Of a stretch of DNA of 64,000 nt, positions 1 to 10,938 are shown one piece after another. The translations under genes were made by a program, and so were the position numbers. The stretch covers positions 32,140,598 to 32,204,597 of the forward strand of contig NC_064770.1 in the NCBI RefSeq assembly GCF_011397635.1. The letters run 5' to 3'. Position 1 is the first letter of the stretch; the number at the start of each line of letters is the position of its first letter. Below the pieces are notes generated by a model. The model ran no database searches. It had not been told where the DNA came from and worked only from the letters and a program-made list of their open reading frames with translations. Origin of the DNA: Epinephelus fuscoguttatus (lineage: Eukaryota; Chordata; Actinopteri; Perciformes; Serranidae).

Positions 1-56
1 GGATGCCCTGTCCTCTTTTGTATCATCAACATCCTCTATTTTATTTGAGTCTACAG

Positions 57-265
57 GCACTACATGGATGCAGCAGGTCCTGGTCCAGGTCATTAATGCT
101 GCACACTCTGAGTGGGCAGGAGATGCCAGCAACAGGGCACTAGTTCCTCGGCTGGAGGGGAGAACTGTGGATGACCCTTTCCGAGAAAGACCAGGTCCTC
201 GAATCTTTGGCTCGCATCTCCCTCCTGACTTGTTGCCCAAGGGAGTGAAAGACAAACAAATCAAG
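57..265 (+). CDS. SULT exon (GTTWM to catalytic His)
   Basis: The acceptor is tctacag before 57 and the donor is AAG|gtgagt at 265. The first two bases complete a Gly codon begun in the previous exon. It encodes GTTWMQQVL and the catalytic FGSHLPP motif. At 209 bp it covers what vertebrate SULT1 genes usually split into two exons of about 126 and 98 bp. Confidence 0.9.
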
Positions 266-1521
266 GTGAGTTACAATGTGTCATACTCAAGCATTGATTC
301 AAGCATCCATCTGTATACCTTATTTTTCTTTAGGTTGTGTATGTTTGGAGGAACCCCAAAGATGTCCTGGTGTCCTTCTATCACTTTGCCCACAGTTGGG
401 TATTGCTGGAAACACCTCACAGCTTTGAGGATTTCTTTCAGCGGTTCCTGGATGGTAATGGTAGGTCCAGTACAACATTTCTGAAGTGACATTTTATAAA
501 TAAGCTGATTTTGTCATCTGGAGGTAGAGAGAATGATAGCATTTCCAGTGTTTTTAAAAGGCACAAATATGGTCGGATTTTACCAAAACTTTGCTGCTTT
601 TCCTGGCCCCAAAACTGGGTAAGCTATTCTAAGCCAAAACATGATCTTTTCCTAACCATAACCAAGTGGTTTTTGTGCCTAATCCTAACCGTACATTAAC
701 CACAGCATTGTTGAAACATAAAGTTATAACGGATCTTCTGCGTAAAAAACATGTAAATGTATTCTATCTATGATTTAAAATGCCAACATGTGACTGGGTT
801 GTTAGAAAACAAACAGTAACCACATACAGTACCAACAGGTGTCACTCATCTTTTGCATTTATTTTCAGCACTGATACACGTGCATCTTTTCTCCAACAGT
901 TTACACGGGATCGTGGTTTGATCATGTGCGAGAATATCACAAAGCAAGCGATCAACTGGACATCCATTACGTGCAGTATGAGAACATGTTGAAGGTCGGG
1001 AATCTTCTTTTATATATTGGGTCTTCTGTTTGGCACACTATTTTAGAAATGCAGCAAATACACACGTACACACGTGTTGCACACATATTAACATATTCCT
1101 ACACAAATGTGATTGGCAGGATCTCAGAGGGGAAGTTGTGAAGCTTTGTGCTTTCCTGGGGAAAGACTTGACAGATGAAGCCATTGATCATGTTGTGGAG
1201 ATGTCCACCTTCGAAAACATGAAGACAGACCCCAAAGCAAACTACAAGGACTTAACTGAATCCAACCGCTACATAAAGCAAACCATGCGCAAAGGTTTGT
1301 TTCCATGCTGATGACTCCTCTAGTTTTTTTTTACATTTCCAAAGAAGACGTTAAATGGTGGGAGAGAGATAAGCATCTCTGACTTTCTCTGTGTCTGAGC
1401 AGGTATAGCAGGTGACTGGAAGGATGTCTTCACAATGGCTCAGAGTGAACTTTTTGACAAAGTGTTCAAGGAGAAGATGAGCGACTTTCCTCTGACCTGC
1501 ACCTGGGAGATCAAACAGTAG
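57..1521 (+). CDS. Cytosolic sulfotransferase (SULT family), 3' part of gene, five exons
   Basis: The product transfers sulfonate from PAPS to hydroxyl or amine groups of small molecules in the cytosol. Five exons join in frame: 57-265, 334-460, 900-994, 1120-1294 and 1403-1521, each with AG/GT borders, giving about 241 residues to a TAG stop. Visible motifs in order: GTTWM (end of the PAPS-binding P-loop-like YPKSGTTW motif), GSHLPP with the catalytic His, [18 protein letters not shown] (3'-phosphate binding Arg and Ser), VQYENM (the usual YEDM), and RKGIAGDWK (PAPS-binding C-terminal motif). [10 protein letters not shown] is the KxxxTVxxxE dimerisation motif with Met for Val. Exon sizes 127 and 95 are the classical SULT sizes. 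The start codon and first exons lie left of the window. The subfamily (SULT1, 3, 5 or 6) is not resolved by eye. Confidence 0.93.
334..460 (+). CDS. SULT 127-bp exon (PAPS 3'-phosphate site)
   Basis: The acceptor is ttttctttag and the donor is aatg|gtaggt. It encodes [20 protein letters not shown] and [12 protein letters not shown]. Its 127-bp length matches the classical SULT exon. Confidence 0.92.
900..994 (+). CDS. SULT 95-bp exon
   Basis: The acceptor is ctccaacag and the donor is AAG|gtcggg. It encodes [15 protein letters not shown] and VQYENMLK. Its 95-bp length is the classical SULT size. Confidence 0.92.
1120..1294 (+). CDS. SULT penultimate coding exon
   Basis: The acceptor is gattggcag and the donor is AAAG|gtttgt. 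It encodes [20 protein letters not shown], then STFENMK, and ends in MRK plus the first base of Gly. Its 175 bp is two codons shorter than the usual 181 bp. Confidence 0.92.
1403..1521 (+). CDS. SULT terminal coding exon
   Basis: The acceptor is gtctgagcag. It encodes [20 protein letters not shown] and ends in TWEIKQ followed by TAG. It completes the RKGxxGDWK PAPS-binding motif. Confidence 0.92.
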
Positions 1522-2040
1522 CTCTTCTTAAAGCTCAGCTCAGCCCTGAACTGAAGAGCAGTTCCCTTAATACAAGAGGAGTGATTCATTCCCTCCTCTG
1601 ATTTTTACCTGGCCAGACATCTGACATTTGAAAAACAATGTCCTCATCTCTTTATGCGTTATTATTGGTAAAAGGGTTGGTTGATCTTTCCTTAAGTAAT
1701 ACAATAGATCTCTTTCCAATGAAATGATTAAATATAAATGTGTGCTGTTGGCATCGATGCCATAATTAAATTAATTTGCTATAAAATACTTATCTGAATT
1801 TGCTATCTTGACTGTATAACTCTTGTTAGGTATACATGAATGTATAATTTTAATAGCATGACTCGTGCAAGGTTTTTACATGACTGTATGTATTAGTTTT
1901 ATGTCTGTTTCTATTTTGTATTATGTTTTAGTCCATTACATTTATGTCTGTTATGTTTTATGTCTTTTATGAACTCCAGGAAGACTAGCGGTCGCCAAGG
2001 CGTCAGCTAATGGGGATTCATTTAATAAACAATAAACAAT
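1522..2040 (+). other. SULT 3'UTR with tandem poly(A) signals
   Basis: This AT-rich stretch follows the SULT stop codon and has no coding frame. AATAAA hexamers occur at 2024-2029 and 2031-2036, so the transcript probably ends close to 2050. The exact cleavage site is inferred. Confidence 0.6.
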
Positions 2041-2047
2041 CTCTATA

Positions 2048-2050
<3 letters not shown>

Positions 2051-2105
<55 letters not shown>
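2051..2105. repeat. (GT)n microsatellite
   Basis: About 27 uninterrupted GT units lie just after the SULT poly(A) signals. Confidence 0.98.
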
Positions 2106-2108
<3 letters not shown>

Positions 2109-2688
2109 GACTGTAATCCAGTCTTTCTCCTAATATTTAAGCACTGTTTGTGTAAACCATTGATATGTTACATTTGTATGTTTCATATGGATTATATCTT
2201 GGTTTCAAAAGGGACATAATATACAAGCTGACTTTATCACTGGGAGGTTGATGGGTTGGTGGATGGCATGACACCCAGCTGAGACACTTGCTAAGCTGCA
2301 GACCACTGCAGCCCCCTGTACAAGACCAACAATCAACACTACTTGAGATTTATCAAGTCATTGCAGTATATCCAGTGGCTTCTCAGAACCTAGACGGGGA
2401 TGTTTTTAAGCACTATACACTGTTTAGAGCGGCTTGTGAGGCATGAAAAGTGACACCAAAAGAGCTGCTTCTAACCGACACAAAACTCAACCAGTGCTAC
2501 ACTGCCACCGTGTGGTAGCAGTGGAGAATGGAAAACCTTTTAAATGTTTTTTTTTTTTTTTATTTCTATCCAGAAGAAGAAAGAAGAAAAAACAGAGAGT
2601 AACTGGTAAAATTGAACTTGCATTCGTGATGTAGCACCAGGTAAAAGTCCTGCATTTAATAGTGCATTTGAGTAAAGGTATTTTTAGG

Positions 2689-3585
2689 GTGACCGTATTT
2701 TGATTTCCAAAAAAGAGGACACTCGGCCCGGCCACGACATAGCCTACTTAAATGATACTCGCAGTTTACTCAAAGATGCCTTATAATTTTAAAGTTATTT
2801 AAAGTTTATATGTATGGATAGAAAATTCAGTTATATTACAAAATAATATCACTCAAAGACAGAAATTCAGATAGGCCCCTATAGATAGGGGACACATACA
2901 CACACTAGAGTGTGGCTACCCGAGCCCGATGGGTCCCGACGGGTCGGGCCGGGTTTGGTCAAAAATGTATAAATTGTATTCGGGCTTGGGTCGGATTCGG
3001 TCAGCTTTCAATGAAAATGTGGTGTAAAAATAAATAAAATCCTATTGTCTGTCCTGTTTATTGCTTGGGGACTGTTATTTACATGACAACACTTGAACAG
3101 AGCACACACAGACACACACTGGCTGTTTGTTTCTACCTCTCCCCTCGCCGCCAGCCTCCACCTTGATTAAACGCTGAAAATTAAATAAAAGAGGGAGAGA
3201 GAATTTCCTATTTTATCTTGTTTTGTTATATTTCTCCCTCTCCCCTCACTGGAAGCGTCAGACCTCCCGCTACCCGCTCCCGTCTCAAACACGGAGGTCT
3301 CCCTCTCCACTGAGCACCCACGGCGCACGCCCCTAATAGCCTGTAACCATAACAGCTGCGTGACACAAACTCAGTGCTTTAGTCATTAAATAATGTCGGG
3401 CTCGGTTCGGTTTCGGACATAACAAAACAGAATGACTGTTGGGTTCGGACAGAAATATGCGGCCCGTGCCGCACTCTAACACACACACACAAGGAAAACC
3501 AGACATTATCATCAATTTATGAACACGGACAGGACGTGAAAAGTGAACATGTCCGGGCAGAAGAGGACATTTGGTCAGCCTAATT
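2689..3585. mobile_element. DNA-transposon-like element, host of a nested insertion
   Basis: The left end TAGGGTGACC followed by AAAAAAGAGGACAC is mirrored on the right by GAAGAGGACATTTGGTCAGCCTA, giving short imperfect inverted ends. No transposase frame is visible, so it is non-autonomous. It is interrupted by a second element at 2906-3478. Confidence 0.55.
2906..3478. mobile_element. Nested hAT-like MITE
   Basis: The inverted termini TAGAGTGTGGCTACCCGAGCC (left; 20 shown in part as TAGAGTG-GGC) and the reverse complement of GGCCCGTGCCGCACTCTA (right) agree at most positions. The flanks are CA-rich, so the target duplication is not clean. The interior has the CGGGTCGGG-type Gly/Arg-like low-complexity sequence of known vertebrate hAT MITEs and no transposase frame. 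Confidence 0.65.
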
Positions 3586-5289
3586 TACATAGTATCAGCA
3601 AAATTTACTCTAAGTAGCTGATGAAAAATAAAAGAAAACACAGAAAATGTTCACATTATTTGACTAAAGAAATATATGCTTAGACCTTATTGATTACATT
3701 ACATTATAATGCTTGAAGATAATTTGGAATGAAGGGTTTGACTTCAAATACACACAAAAAGTTTGTGCTCTAAAGAAAGGATCAGCACTCAGTGAATAAC
3801 CTCCTAAGCCCTATGATAAGCTATTATGGCAAGGCTTTGGGGGTCATCGGGTGGGAACCTCCTTTCACCAGTGTTTCGTCTAGTTGGTCCCATGACACCT
3901 CCAGGAGGCTACACAGTGATCTCTGGCGTCCCAGAGACACTCCCCTAATGCCAGCTCTCACTGCTCCCCGCACCAACCCAACAACCTCCTTTACCTTACT
4001 TACACATGGCTTTCTCAGCCCAAACAGTACTGCCACCTTCAACCAAACCCAGGCTCCGTTTATGCGAGCCCCAGGTAGAGACAGTGCTGACTACCTTTCC
4101 TAGCACATTCACCATACTCTATTTCACATGCTACATATCATAACTCCAATATAAGCTAAAGTTAAAGGAGACAGAGAAGAGCATGAGCATGGCACTGACT
4201 TAATGAGCTCACATCATGCATGATTAGCCAGTAGCTTTCAGCCCATTGTGTCACAGCTAAAGCTTCTAACATTAACGTTACTGAACTTCTCCTTAAACTT
4301 TAACTTACAGTGGGCTGCTTGGTTGTCGCTAAAATAATAATAAAAAACTGCCATTCACTCACCTTGTCTGTCAGCTAGCAGTATGGTCGTCTTCCTGTCA
4401 ACTGAATTCAAGTTTTCCGCGTTCCGCCGATGCTTTTCAAAATAAAAGCCTTGGTCTTGCAGATCAAAAATAGATGTCTAAAAGGTTTTACTTGGTTGTA
4501 AATATTCCTCCAAAGCTGGCTTTTTATTTGTTGAATCAATATTTGTGGTCATATCTGCAATTGCTGCTCTCTTACTATAATATGTTGTATTATGTTATAT
4601 AAAAAATCAACACACTGACACGCCACTAAAGGCCACACATTCCTGAAAATATGGGGACAAAACCAAATTACCTTCCCTACTCTTAACTTTTAGTTGTTGT
4701 TTTTTTAATCGTTATTGTTTGTTGTATCACATAATGAAAACTGAAACTATATGGGGAACCTGTTATTATTGTTGGACTATTTATTTTGTTGTTTGTTTTT
4801 ATATAGATGTATTTGTGTTGTTGCCTCTTTTTTATCATTAATTATTGTGGGGAAATGCTTTAAACCAGTTAGAATATAAAATCTTAACCGACCGCCCACA
4901 AAATCTTTGTATTTTATGTTGCAGGCACTAGATGGAGCCCTTCACTTAGTCTATACCATCTCCTGAGCCCAAATGAACATCCAGTAGAGTCTGTCTAAAC
5001 TGGCTGCAACATGAGACCAGGAAAGCAGTATCCTAATATGACATTAGTTTTGATGGGAGGGGGAGAAGTGAAGTATAATATAGGATGCAAGGGAATCACA
5101 GTCCCTTAGAAGATTTCCTAGACAGCTCCTCCATATCAGACACCCATACTGTATGGTCCACACATCTGGAGTTTAGCACTGGTCTGGTGGTTCTGTCACT
5201 GTTCTCTGACCCTAGGTGTCTCTCAAAGTCAAGGATCACCCCACTCTTGTTGTGGGGCAACAAGTTCTAGAATACACCTACTGGTGCTA
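3586..5289. other. Intergenic, no gene recognised
   Basis: AT-rich sequence with short non-homologous open frames. A composite patch near 3790-4100 has a 103-codon + frame without recognisable motifs and is probably repeat-derived. A transposon-end-like sequence (ggtgtctctcaaagtcaagg) occurs at 5214. Confidence 0.5.
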
Positions 5290-5600
5290 CTTGGACACAT
5301 CCTCAGTGATGAACCCAAGGTCACGGGGTGTTTCGGGTCTTTAATCTTCAAACACCCTCGCCCAGGCGACCCAGCCCAACTTGTGTCCAATTGGCCCACC
5401 ACTCCACGGATCCCCCCTCCGGATCCACAGCCATCGTGAGGCTCTTTCAGCGGCCTCGAGGATTTTTTTGATGGCTCTTTTGCACTTTACTCCAAGGAGT
5501 TTGAGGGTTCGATGCAATGACTGGCCAGCGAATCCGCGGCACCCAACCTCGATTGGTTTGACACGGGGTGAACTGCAGTGGTGAAATCAAAGAACGCCCA
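5290..5600 (-). mobile_element. Non-LTR retrotransposon fragment (3' coding remnant)
   Basis: Read on the minus strand, the sequence gives fragments such as AAERASRWLWIRRG, WSGGPIGHKLGW and a Trp-Ala-rich stretch, broken by stops. The motif series (ERASRWLW..GDPW) recalls recurrent fish LINE-derived open frames, from memory. It is a short dead fragment without the reverse transcriptase catalytic motif. Confidence 0.45.
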
Positions 5601-6291
5601 CAGAGCTCAAGCTCCCCAGCCCTGACTAAATGGTCACACTCACTAGCTAATTAATCTCAACCCTAGTCTTCGGACAGATACTGGCGGTGGGTACTGAAGA
5701 CAACCAGATCAAGCCTGCTTTGTCACAATAAGGCTAGATTTAACCTTACCTGACGGATCTGATCCCGGACGAGCCCCCATTTGTCACAAAGTGGCTCAAT
5801 ATATGTCACAAGCTTGGAGTCCACACGAAAGATTTAGTTAAACAACCATTAATTATTAAACTAAGATTAACTTAAATGAACAAATGGAGTGTGTAGGTCA
5901 GGAACGTTTAGGTCAGCTTTTATAGCTTGAAAGCCCAGGTGAGTGTAATCAATGTCAATGTCCCATGTCAGCCACCTACCTGATGAGGTCAGCTGGAACA
6001 TCCTCTAAGATGATGGAGGGGGCGTCACAGGGCGGATGGAGGTTGTCAGGCATCAAACTCAGGCTGCCATCTTGACCTGTGGGTGTTTCTCAAAGTCAAG
6101 AAAGGAACCTAAAATGGCTGAATCTCAAGGAGGCTACGTCATCAAATCCCGCCTAAGGACTGCTCCAATGTTGCAAAGTTTCTTCAGATTTTACTGACGA
6201 TAGAGTCCTTCATTCAGAGAATGCGTGTATCCTTAGCAGGTATAAAGTACCCACAATTCTCTGCGCATGATTTGCTGGAAATGAAGACACT

Positions 6292-7100
6292 AGGTGTTTC
6301 TCAATGTCAAGGAAGGATCCTCAAACGGCCGAATTTGAAGGACGCTATGTCATCGACCCCCGCCGAAAGACTGTTCCAATGTCCAGGATCTTTCCGAATT
6401 TCACGGAGGACTGAGTCATAGTTTCAGAGAAATTCAAAGCATGCATGTGTGGATCCTCCACGGCTCCATCCTCGATGACTGAGAATCTTCACCGACAAGT
6501 TGCCATTCAATTTGGGAAGAATGCCCTTCAGCTGGTACAGGAATTTGAAAGAACATCTAGGAAGCTGGCTGACTACAGGAACCACCTACATTTCAACCTG
6601 AGATGCAGGCCCTAACAGCCTACACTTGGATTCCATTGTGGAAGGACACAAGGCTGCAACTATGCTTCAGAGGGCCCTGAACCAGCTACTCAATGAGAGA
6701 GTGAGACAGATTCACTTCACCATCGATGCACTTAAATCCAAGACGGAACAGATATTGGAGTCCAGTTGCCTACAATATAGATTACCATGACCTGGATGAG
6801 AATCTTCATCGACAACTTTAGCCTACCTGTTTGTTTTTTTAAGTATGATCCATAAATATATTCTCCCTAAACGCTTACATTTGTTCAAACCATACAACAA
6901 CATCAGAGTGCCAAAATTACCGCAGTACCCTGAAACCCCCTCAGTCTGCTGAGGGTTAATGATGATCACCTGGGGACACTCGTTAGCCTGTTCCAATGTG
7001 TGTCCACTGAATGATAGGAAGGACTTCTGCCTTGCCTCTGCAGGATCCTTCCTTGGAAGGACTCATCCTACCAAGGATGCATCCTTGACTCTGAGAAACA
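6292..7100. mobile_element. DNA transposon remnant with inverted ends and embedded retroelement sequence
   Basis: The left end at 6294 reads GTGTTTCTCAATGTCAAGGA. The right end at 7079-7100 is an imperfect inverse (TCCTTGACTCTGAGAAACA), each followed inward by GGATCCT-type sequence. Related left ends also occur at 5214 and 6079, suggesting serial insertions of one family. The inside (6480-6790) carries a degraded coding patch listed separately. Confidence 0.5.
6476..6790 (+). pseudogene. Degraded retroelement coding patch, possibly Penelope-like
   Basis: A + frame reads ENLHRQVAIQFGKNALQLVQ followed by FERTSRKLADYRNHLHFNL and then a stop; a shifted frame continues with HKAATMLQRALNQLLNERV. 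The Leu/Arg-rich pattern ending in NHLxFNLRC resembles the N-terminal region of Penelope/Neptune reverse transcriptases, from memory. Stops and frameshifts show it is inactive. The assignment is tentative. Confidence 0.3.
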
Positions 7101-9260
7101 GAGAAAAAAAATTATCAAACAATAATTTGGCAGCCTCCCTGCGGTAACTCTGAAGACCCTCTTGGAGTCACGAAGTGCCTGTAGAAGACTGAATCAATGG
7201 ATAAATATTAGTCTATTTAGTATTATTGTATGCAGCAGAAGGACTACTCTATGACTACCACTCTCTCACTTCTGTCCCCTCTGCAAAGGACTCATATATA
7301 TACTCACCAATGAGTTAACTGAAAAGATGTGTTCGGGGTCCTGCCTCTTATTTCGTCTCTTATTTGTCCATATAACGTGAGGATTAAAGGTCTGACAGGA
7401 GCACGACGACACAAACATCAAAGACAGTTTTCAAGCAATTTTATTTCATATTCAGAGCGGTGATTTTTCATATTTTATACTGAAATTTATTTGGCACAAC
7501 AACACAAAATCTGCAATAATAAAGAAGATAAACATTCACAAAACAAACTATTAAAAATGTAAACACTTAAACTGTATTAAATGACACAAGTGTAAAGGAA
7601 CTTGAGGCACTCTATGTGCACACATAGGTCCACTCTTATAAACGCATGCAATATTATTCTAAGTTGTGCTTGCTCGTATGTATATAAGCTGTGATAAACT
7701 AGAAAAACTCTTAGATATGATAATATATAGCAGCACAGTGGCTACATCTACTGTTTTTACTCAAACATAATTTGACATGCATAGTGTAGCTGCAGTATAA
7801 ATAGTTACATCATTTATAAAATTATATTCTGTACACGTACGCTGATTTAAAATGTCATAAATATTCATTTGATATTGATAAGTAACTCCTTAATTTCATA
7901 TAAAATTGTGCATTTTATTCAGTGTCAGTGCATAACAGTAAAGGGTTTTAGGTGAAAACAGATATAATGATTTATGATATTTGGGTTTGTGTCTCAGTCG
8001 TGCAGCCAACAGGGGGCGGTGTTGTTTTTAATTTCTCCGACTGACCTCACCTCCCAGCTCAGACACAAAGAGACAGACACAGGTGCTTTTTCTCTGCACG
8101 CCAGACATATAAAATTTAAAATCACACCTATTGATATAAAATATCTTTAAAGTTTCTGATATGTCGCACGCATCACAAAACACAGCAAAATGTATGTTGA
8201 AAAAAAACCCAGTTATGTTGGAATGAACATAAATGTTGAGCAAGTGTTGGTACTCCACCACCACCACCCACCACCCACCACCCACGCCTCCCACTGGTCG
8301 CCTTGCCAGAGAGCTGCATTGTCTCATCTCCTTTCTCTCCCACCATGACATCATCGGTAACCTCGGAGACTCCCTGAATAGTGGCCGACCCAGGAAATGA
8401 GGCTACAACTTTGGAATGTAAGAGAGAAAACAACAACTATACAACCCCCCCCCCCCCGACCCACCCCTCCATCCCAGCACCCTCACCCCCCCAGTCCAGC
8501 ACCCTCCTAACCTCTCCTTGCAGCTCAACAAGGAGGGCCTTCTTCTCTTGTGCTTCATGACTGACGACTCTATTAAGTCCATGAAAACCTGGTTGTCCAG
8601 TGAAGTCACAGTAACATTTACTGACCACAGAGTGGTGGATTACATCACAGCATCGTCCACAAACAGGCCTTTCTGACGCACACAATGGGCCGTTTCAAAT
8701 ATTTTTTCTCCACACTTCACTATAAGGATTCAACATATACATCTATTAACAGTACTGGCACTTACCTGTGTAAATACTTTGGCCAACACAATGAATAAAC
8801 AGAAGAAAAACAAGTGCAATTTGTCATAGCTCAGTCTCTCATCTGAGAGCGTGACCAGTGTTTGGTCTCTGTTTGTGACACATATATAAGAGAATACACA
8901 GTGGAGCGCCGCCCCACACAACACATGACTAAAACTTAACAGTGCATTTCAGAGTAAGACATCTGAGGAGTGTTGTTAAGAGCTTTTGGTAAGGAAACAT
9001 GCTCTAATGAGAGGTTACAGTGTGATATGCATGTCTAGGGAGCAGGAATCAGTGACACGGTGCAGCTACAGTGTGTGTTTGGTCTAATAAGAATAAGGAT
9101 GTTGACCTGAAATTGATTTTGTGTGGTCATATGACATGTGACTTGTGATGGGATGAAAAACCTTTTGAAGTGATGACGTCTCTGTATGGCTATGGCTTTT
9201 CATACAATAAAAATACAAATCTGCCTCTAAGTTTGGATGCTCTGCATAGGCATGGTTAAA
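7101..9260. other. Gap with a possible minus-strand 3'UTR end
   Basis: No exon was recognised. A minus-strand AATAAA (plus tttatt at 7440-7445) begins a block of AT-rich unique-looking sequence (7440-7990), which could be the 3' end of the minus-strand transcript whose last coding exon is at 10939. Positions 8250-8500 are C-rich, with CCACCACCC repeats and a C14 run near 8440-8457; the long minus-strand frames there are low-complexity artefacts. Confidence 0.35.
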
Positions 9261-9262
9261 AG

Positions 9263-10151
9263 AAAGGTTTGACATTTTGGGAAATAAGCTCATTCACCTT
9301 CCGTCTGTTAAACATAAAGCTACATCCAGTTAGCTTAGCTTAGCATAAAGGCTGAAACAAAGGGGAGATAGCTTTGCTCTGTCCAGTGGCAGCGAATCCC
9401 ACTGCTGAACTCCCTAATTAAAGAAACAGTGTGTGAGATTTAGTAGCATCTAGTGGTGAGGATTGTAGACTGAAACCAGCTGAAACTTCTCCCATGTGCC
9501 AAAGGTGAACTCCTGGTTAAAATTCCTTCAGTGTTCATTGTTTAGGTGGTTTGTATGGGGAACTGAATTATCTGCAGAGGTCTCGCCCACCACAAAACAT
9601 ATGGACCAGGTGATTTAAACCGGTAAAAAGACTGAATAAAGCAGTTTGACGTTACAAATCAGTTTCTCCAACGCTGTTTGGTTAGTCGCAGATGGGCCGC
9701 TAGCCCAGATAACTAAAGATCTAAACGTAGGAAGCTTAGTTATTTGTAGAGGTCTCTTCCCCATTGATTTTAACTGGTAAAATAGCTAAATAAAGCAGTT
9801 TTATGTTAGAAAAATCAGTGTTTTTCCAATACTGCCTGTCTCAGAGGGTCTGCTTAGTACAGTGATCGACGCAAAAAAGCTAATGGCCCCATCTAGAGCC
9901 AGTGTTTGGTTTGTTCGTTCTGGACTACTGTAGAAACATGGTGGTGCAACAGCGGACTCCATGGACTAAGGTAACGGAAACATGACAGTTCTTATTTTCA
10001 GACAGCGCCAGGTAAGACGTTTCCTTGTTTCCAGTCTTTGTGCTAAGCTAAGCTAAGCTAAGCTAAGCTAACTGGCTGCTGGCTGTATAGACGTGAGAGT
10101 GATACTATTCCTCTCTCGGCCAGAAAGCAAGTATTTCCCAAAATGTCAAAC
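9263..10151. mobile_element. Non-autonomous DNA transposon with long inverted ends
   Basis: GTTTGACATTTTGGGAAATA at 9267-9286 is repeated perfectly in inverse at 10132-10151. The inverted similarity extends inward through TTAGCTTAGCTTAGC at about 9330 and its inverse, a (CTAAG)n-like run, at about 10040-10070. This is an abundant fish repeat type. The middle (9413-9990) appears to hold another repeat starting AAAGAAACAGTGTGTGAGAT. Confidence 0.7.
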
Positions 10152-10880
10152 AGTTCACCCCCAAATCAAAAATGCATATTTTTCCTCTTACCTGTAGTAC
10201 TATTTTTATAGTCTAGATTGTTTTGGTGTGAGTTGCAGAGTGTTGGAGATATCAGCTGTAGAGATGTATGTCCTCTCTCCAATATGATGGAACTAGATGA
10301 CACTCAGCTTGTGGTGCTCAAAGTGCCAAAAAATACATTTGAAAGACTCAACAGCAATGTCTCTTTACAGAAATCATGACCCAGTTACTCAAGATAATCC
10401 ACAGACCTTGTTGTGAGCAGTTTCATGTTGGGATTATTTTCCCTTTACTGACCTACACCCGCCAACCGCATCACTGCGCAGAAGGAGGCATGCATCTACT
10501 GCTAGCTCACCTAGCACCACTGAGCTAGCCAACATTAAAGCTCAGTCAAGGAGGACGCCTTTAATGTTTACATCTGGCATTGTCTCGAACCTCTCCTCCA
10601 TTAGTAAACACATGCCTCCTAACTAACCCTTTCACCACGCAGGAAGAAGCATAAATGTATTCATGGATGAGAAGTTAGAGCTCCTGACAGCATGACGTGA
10701 ACATTAATGCCGTCTCCCGGCTGAGCTGGCTGAGTGGTGCTAGGTGAGCTAGCAGTAGATGCACTCTTCCTTCTACATGGTATGTGTAGTTTGGTAGAAA
10801 GAAAATAGGTCGTACATCAAACTCACAACAAGGTCTGTGGATTATCTTGAGTAGCCGATTTTGATTTGGGGGTGAACTGT
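10150..10880. mobile_element. Long palindromic (foldback) MITE
   Basis: The left tip CAGTTCACCCCCAAATCAAA (from 10151) is mirrored at 10857-10879. Further in, GATAATCCACAGACCTTGTTG (10393 region) is mirrored by CAACAAGGTCTGTGGATTAT near 10827. GCTAGCTCACCTAGCACCAC (near 10500) is mirrored near 10733-10755. The arms therefore exceed 150 bp. The element ends about 60 bp from the stop codon of the minus-strand coding exon, so it probably lies in that gene's 3'UTR. Confidence 0.75.
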
Positions 10881-10938
10881 CCCTTTACTTAATGTATTGA
10901 CCTGTTCATCGTTAGATCAGCTTGTTGATCAGTTGTCA

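Noticed and set aside
8028..8685. Minus-strand Gly/Val/Trp-rich frames
   Set aside because: They come from CCACCACC and poly-C low-complexity sequence.
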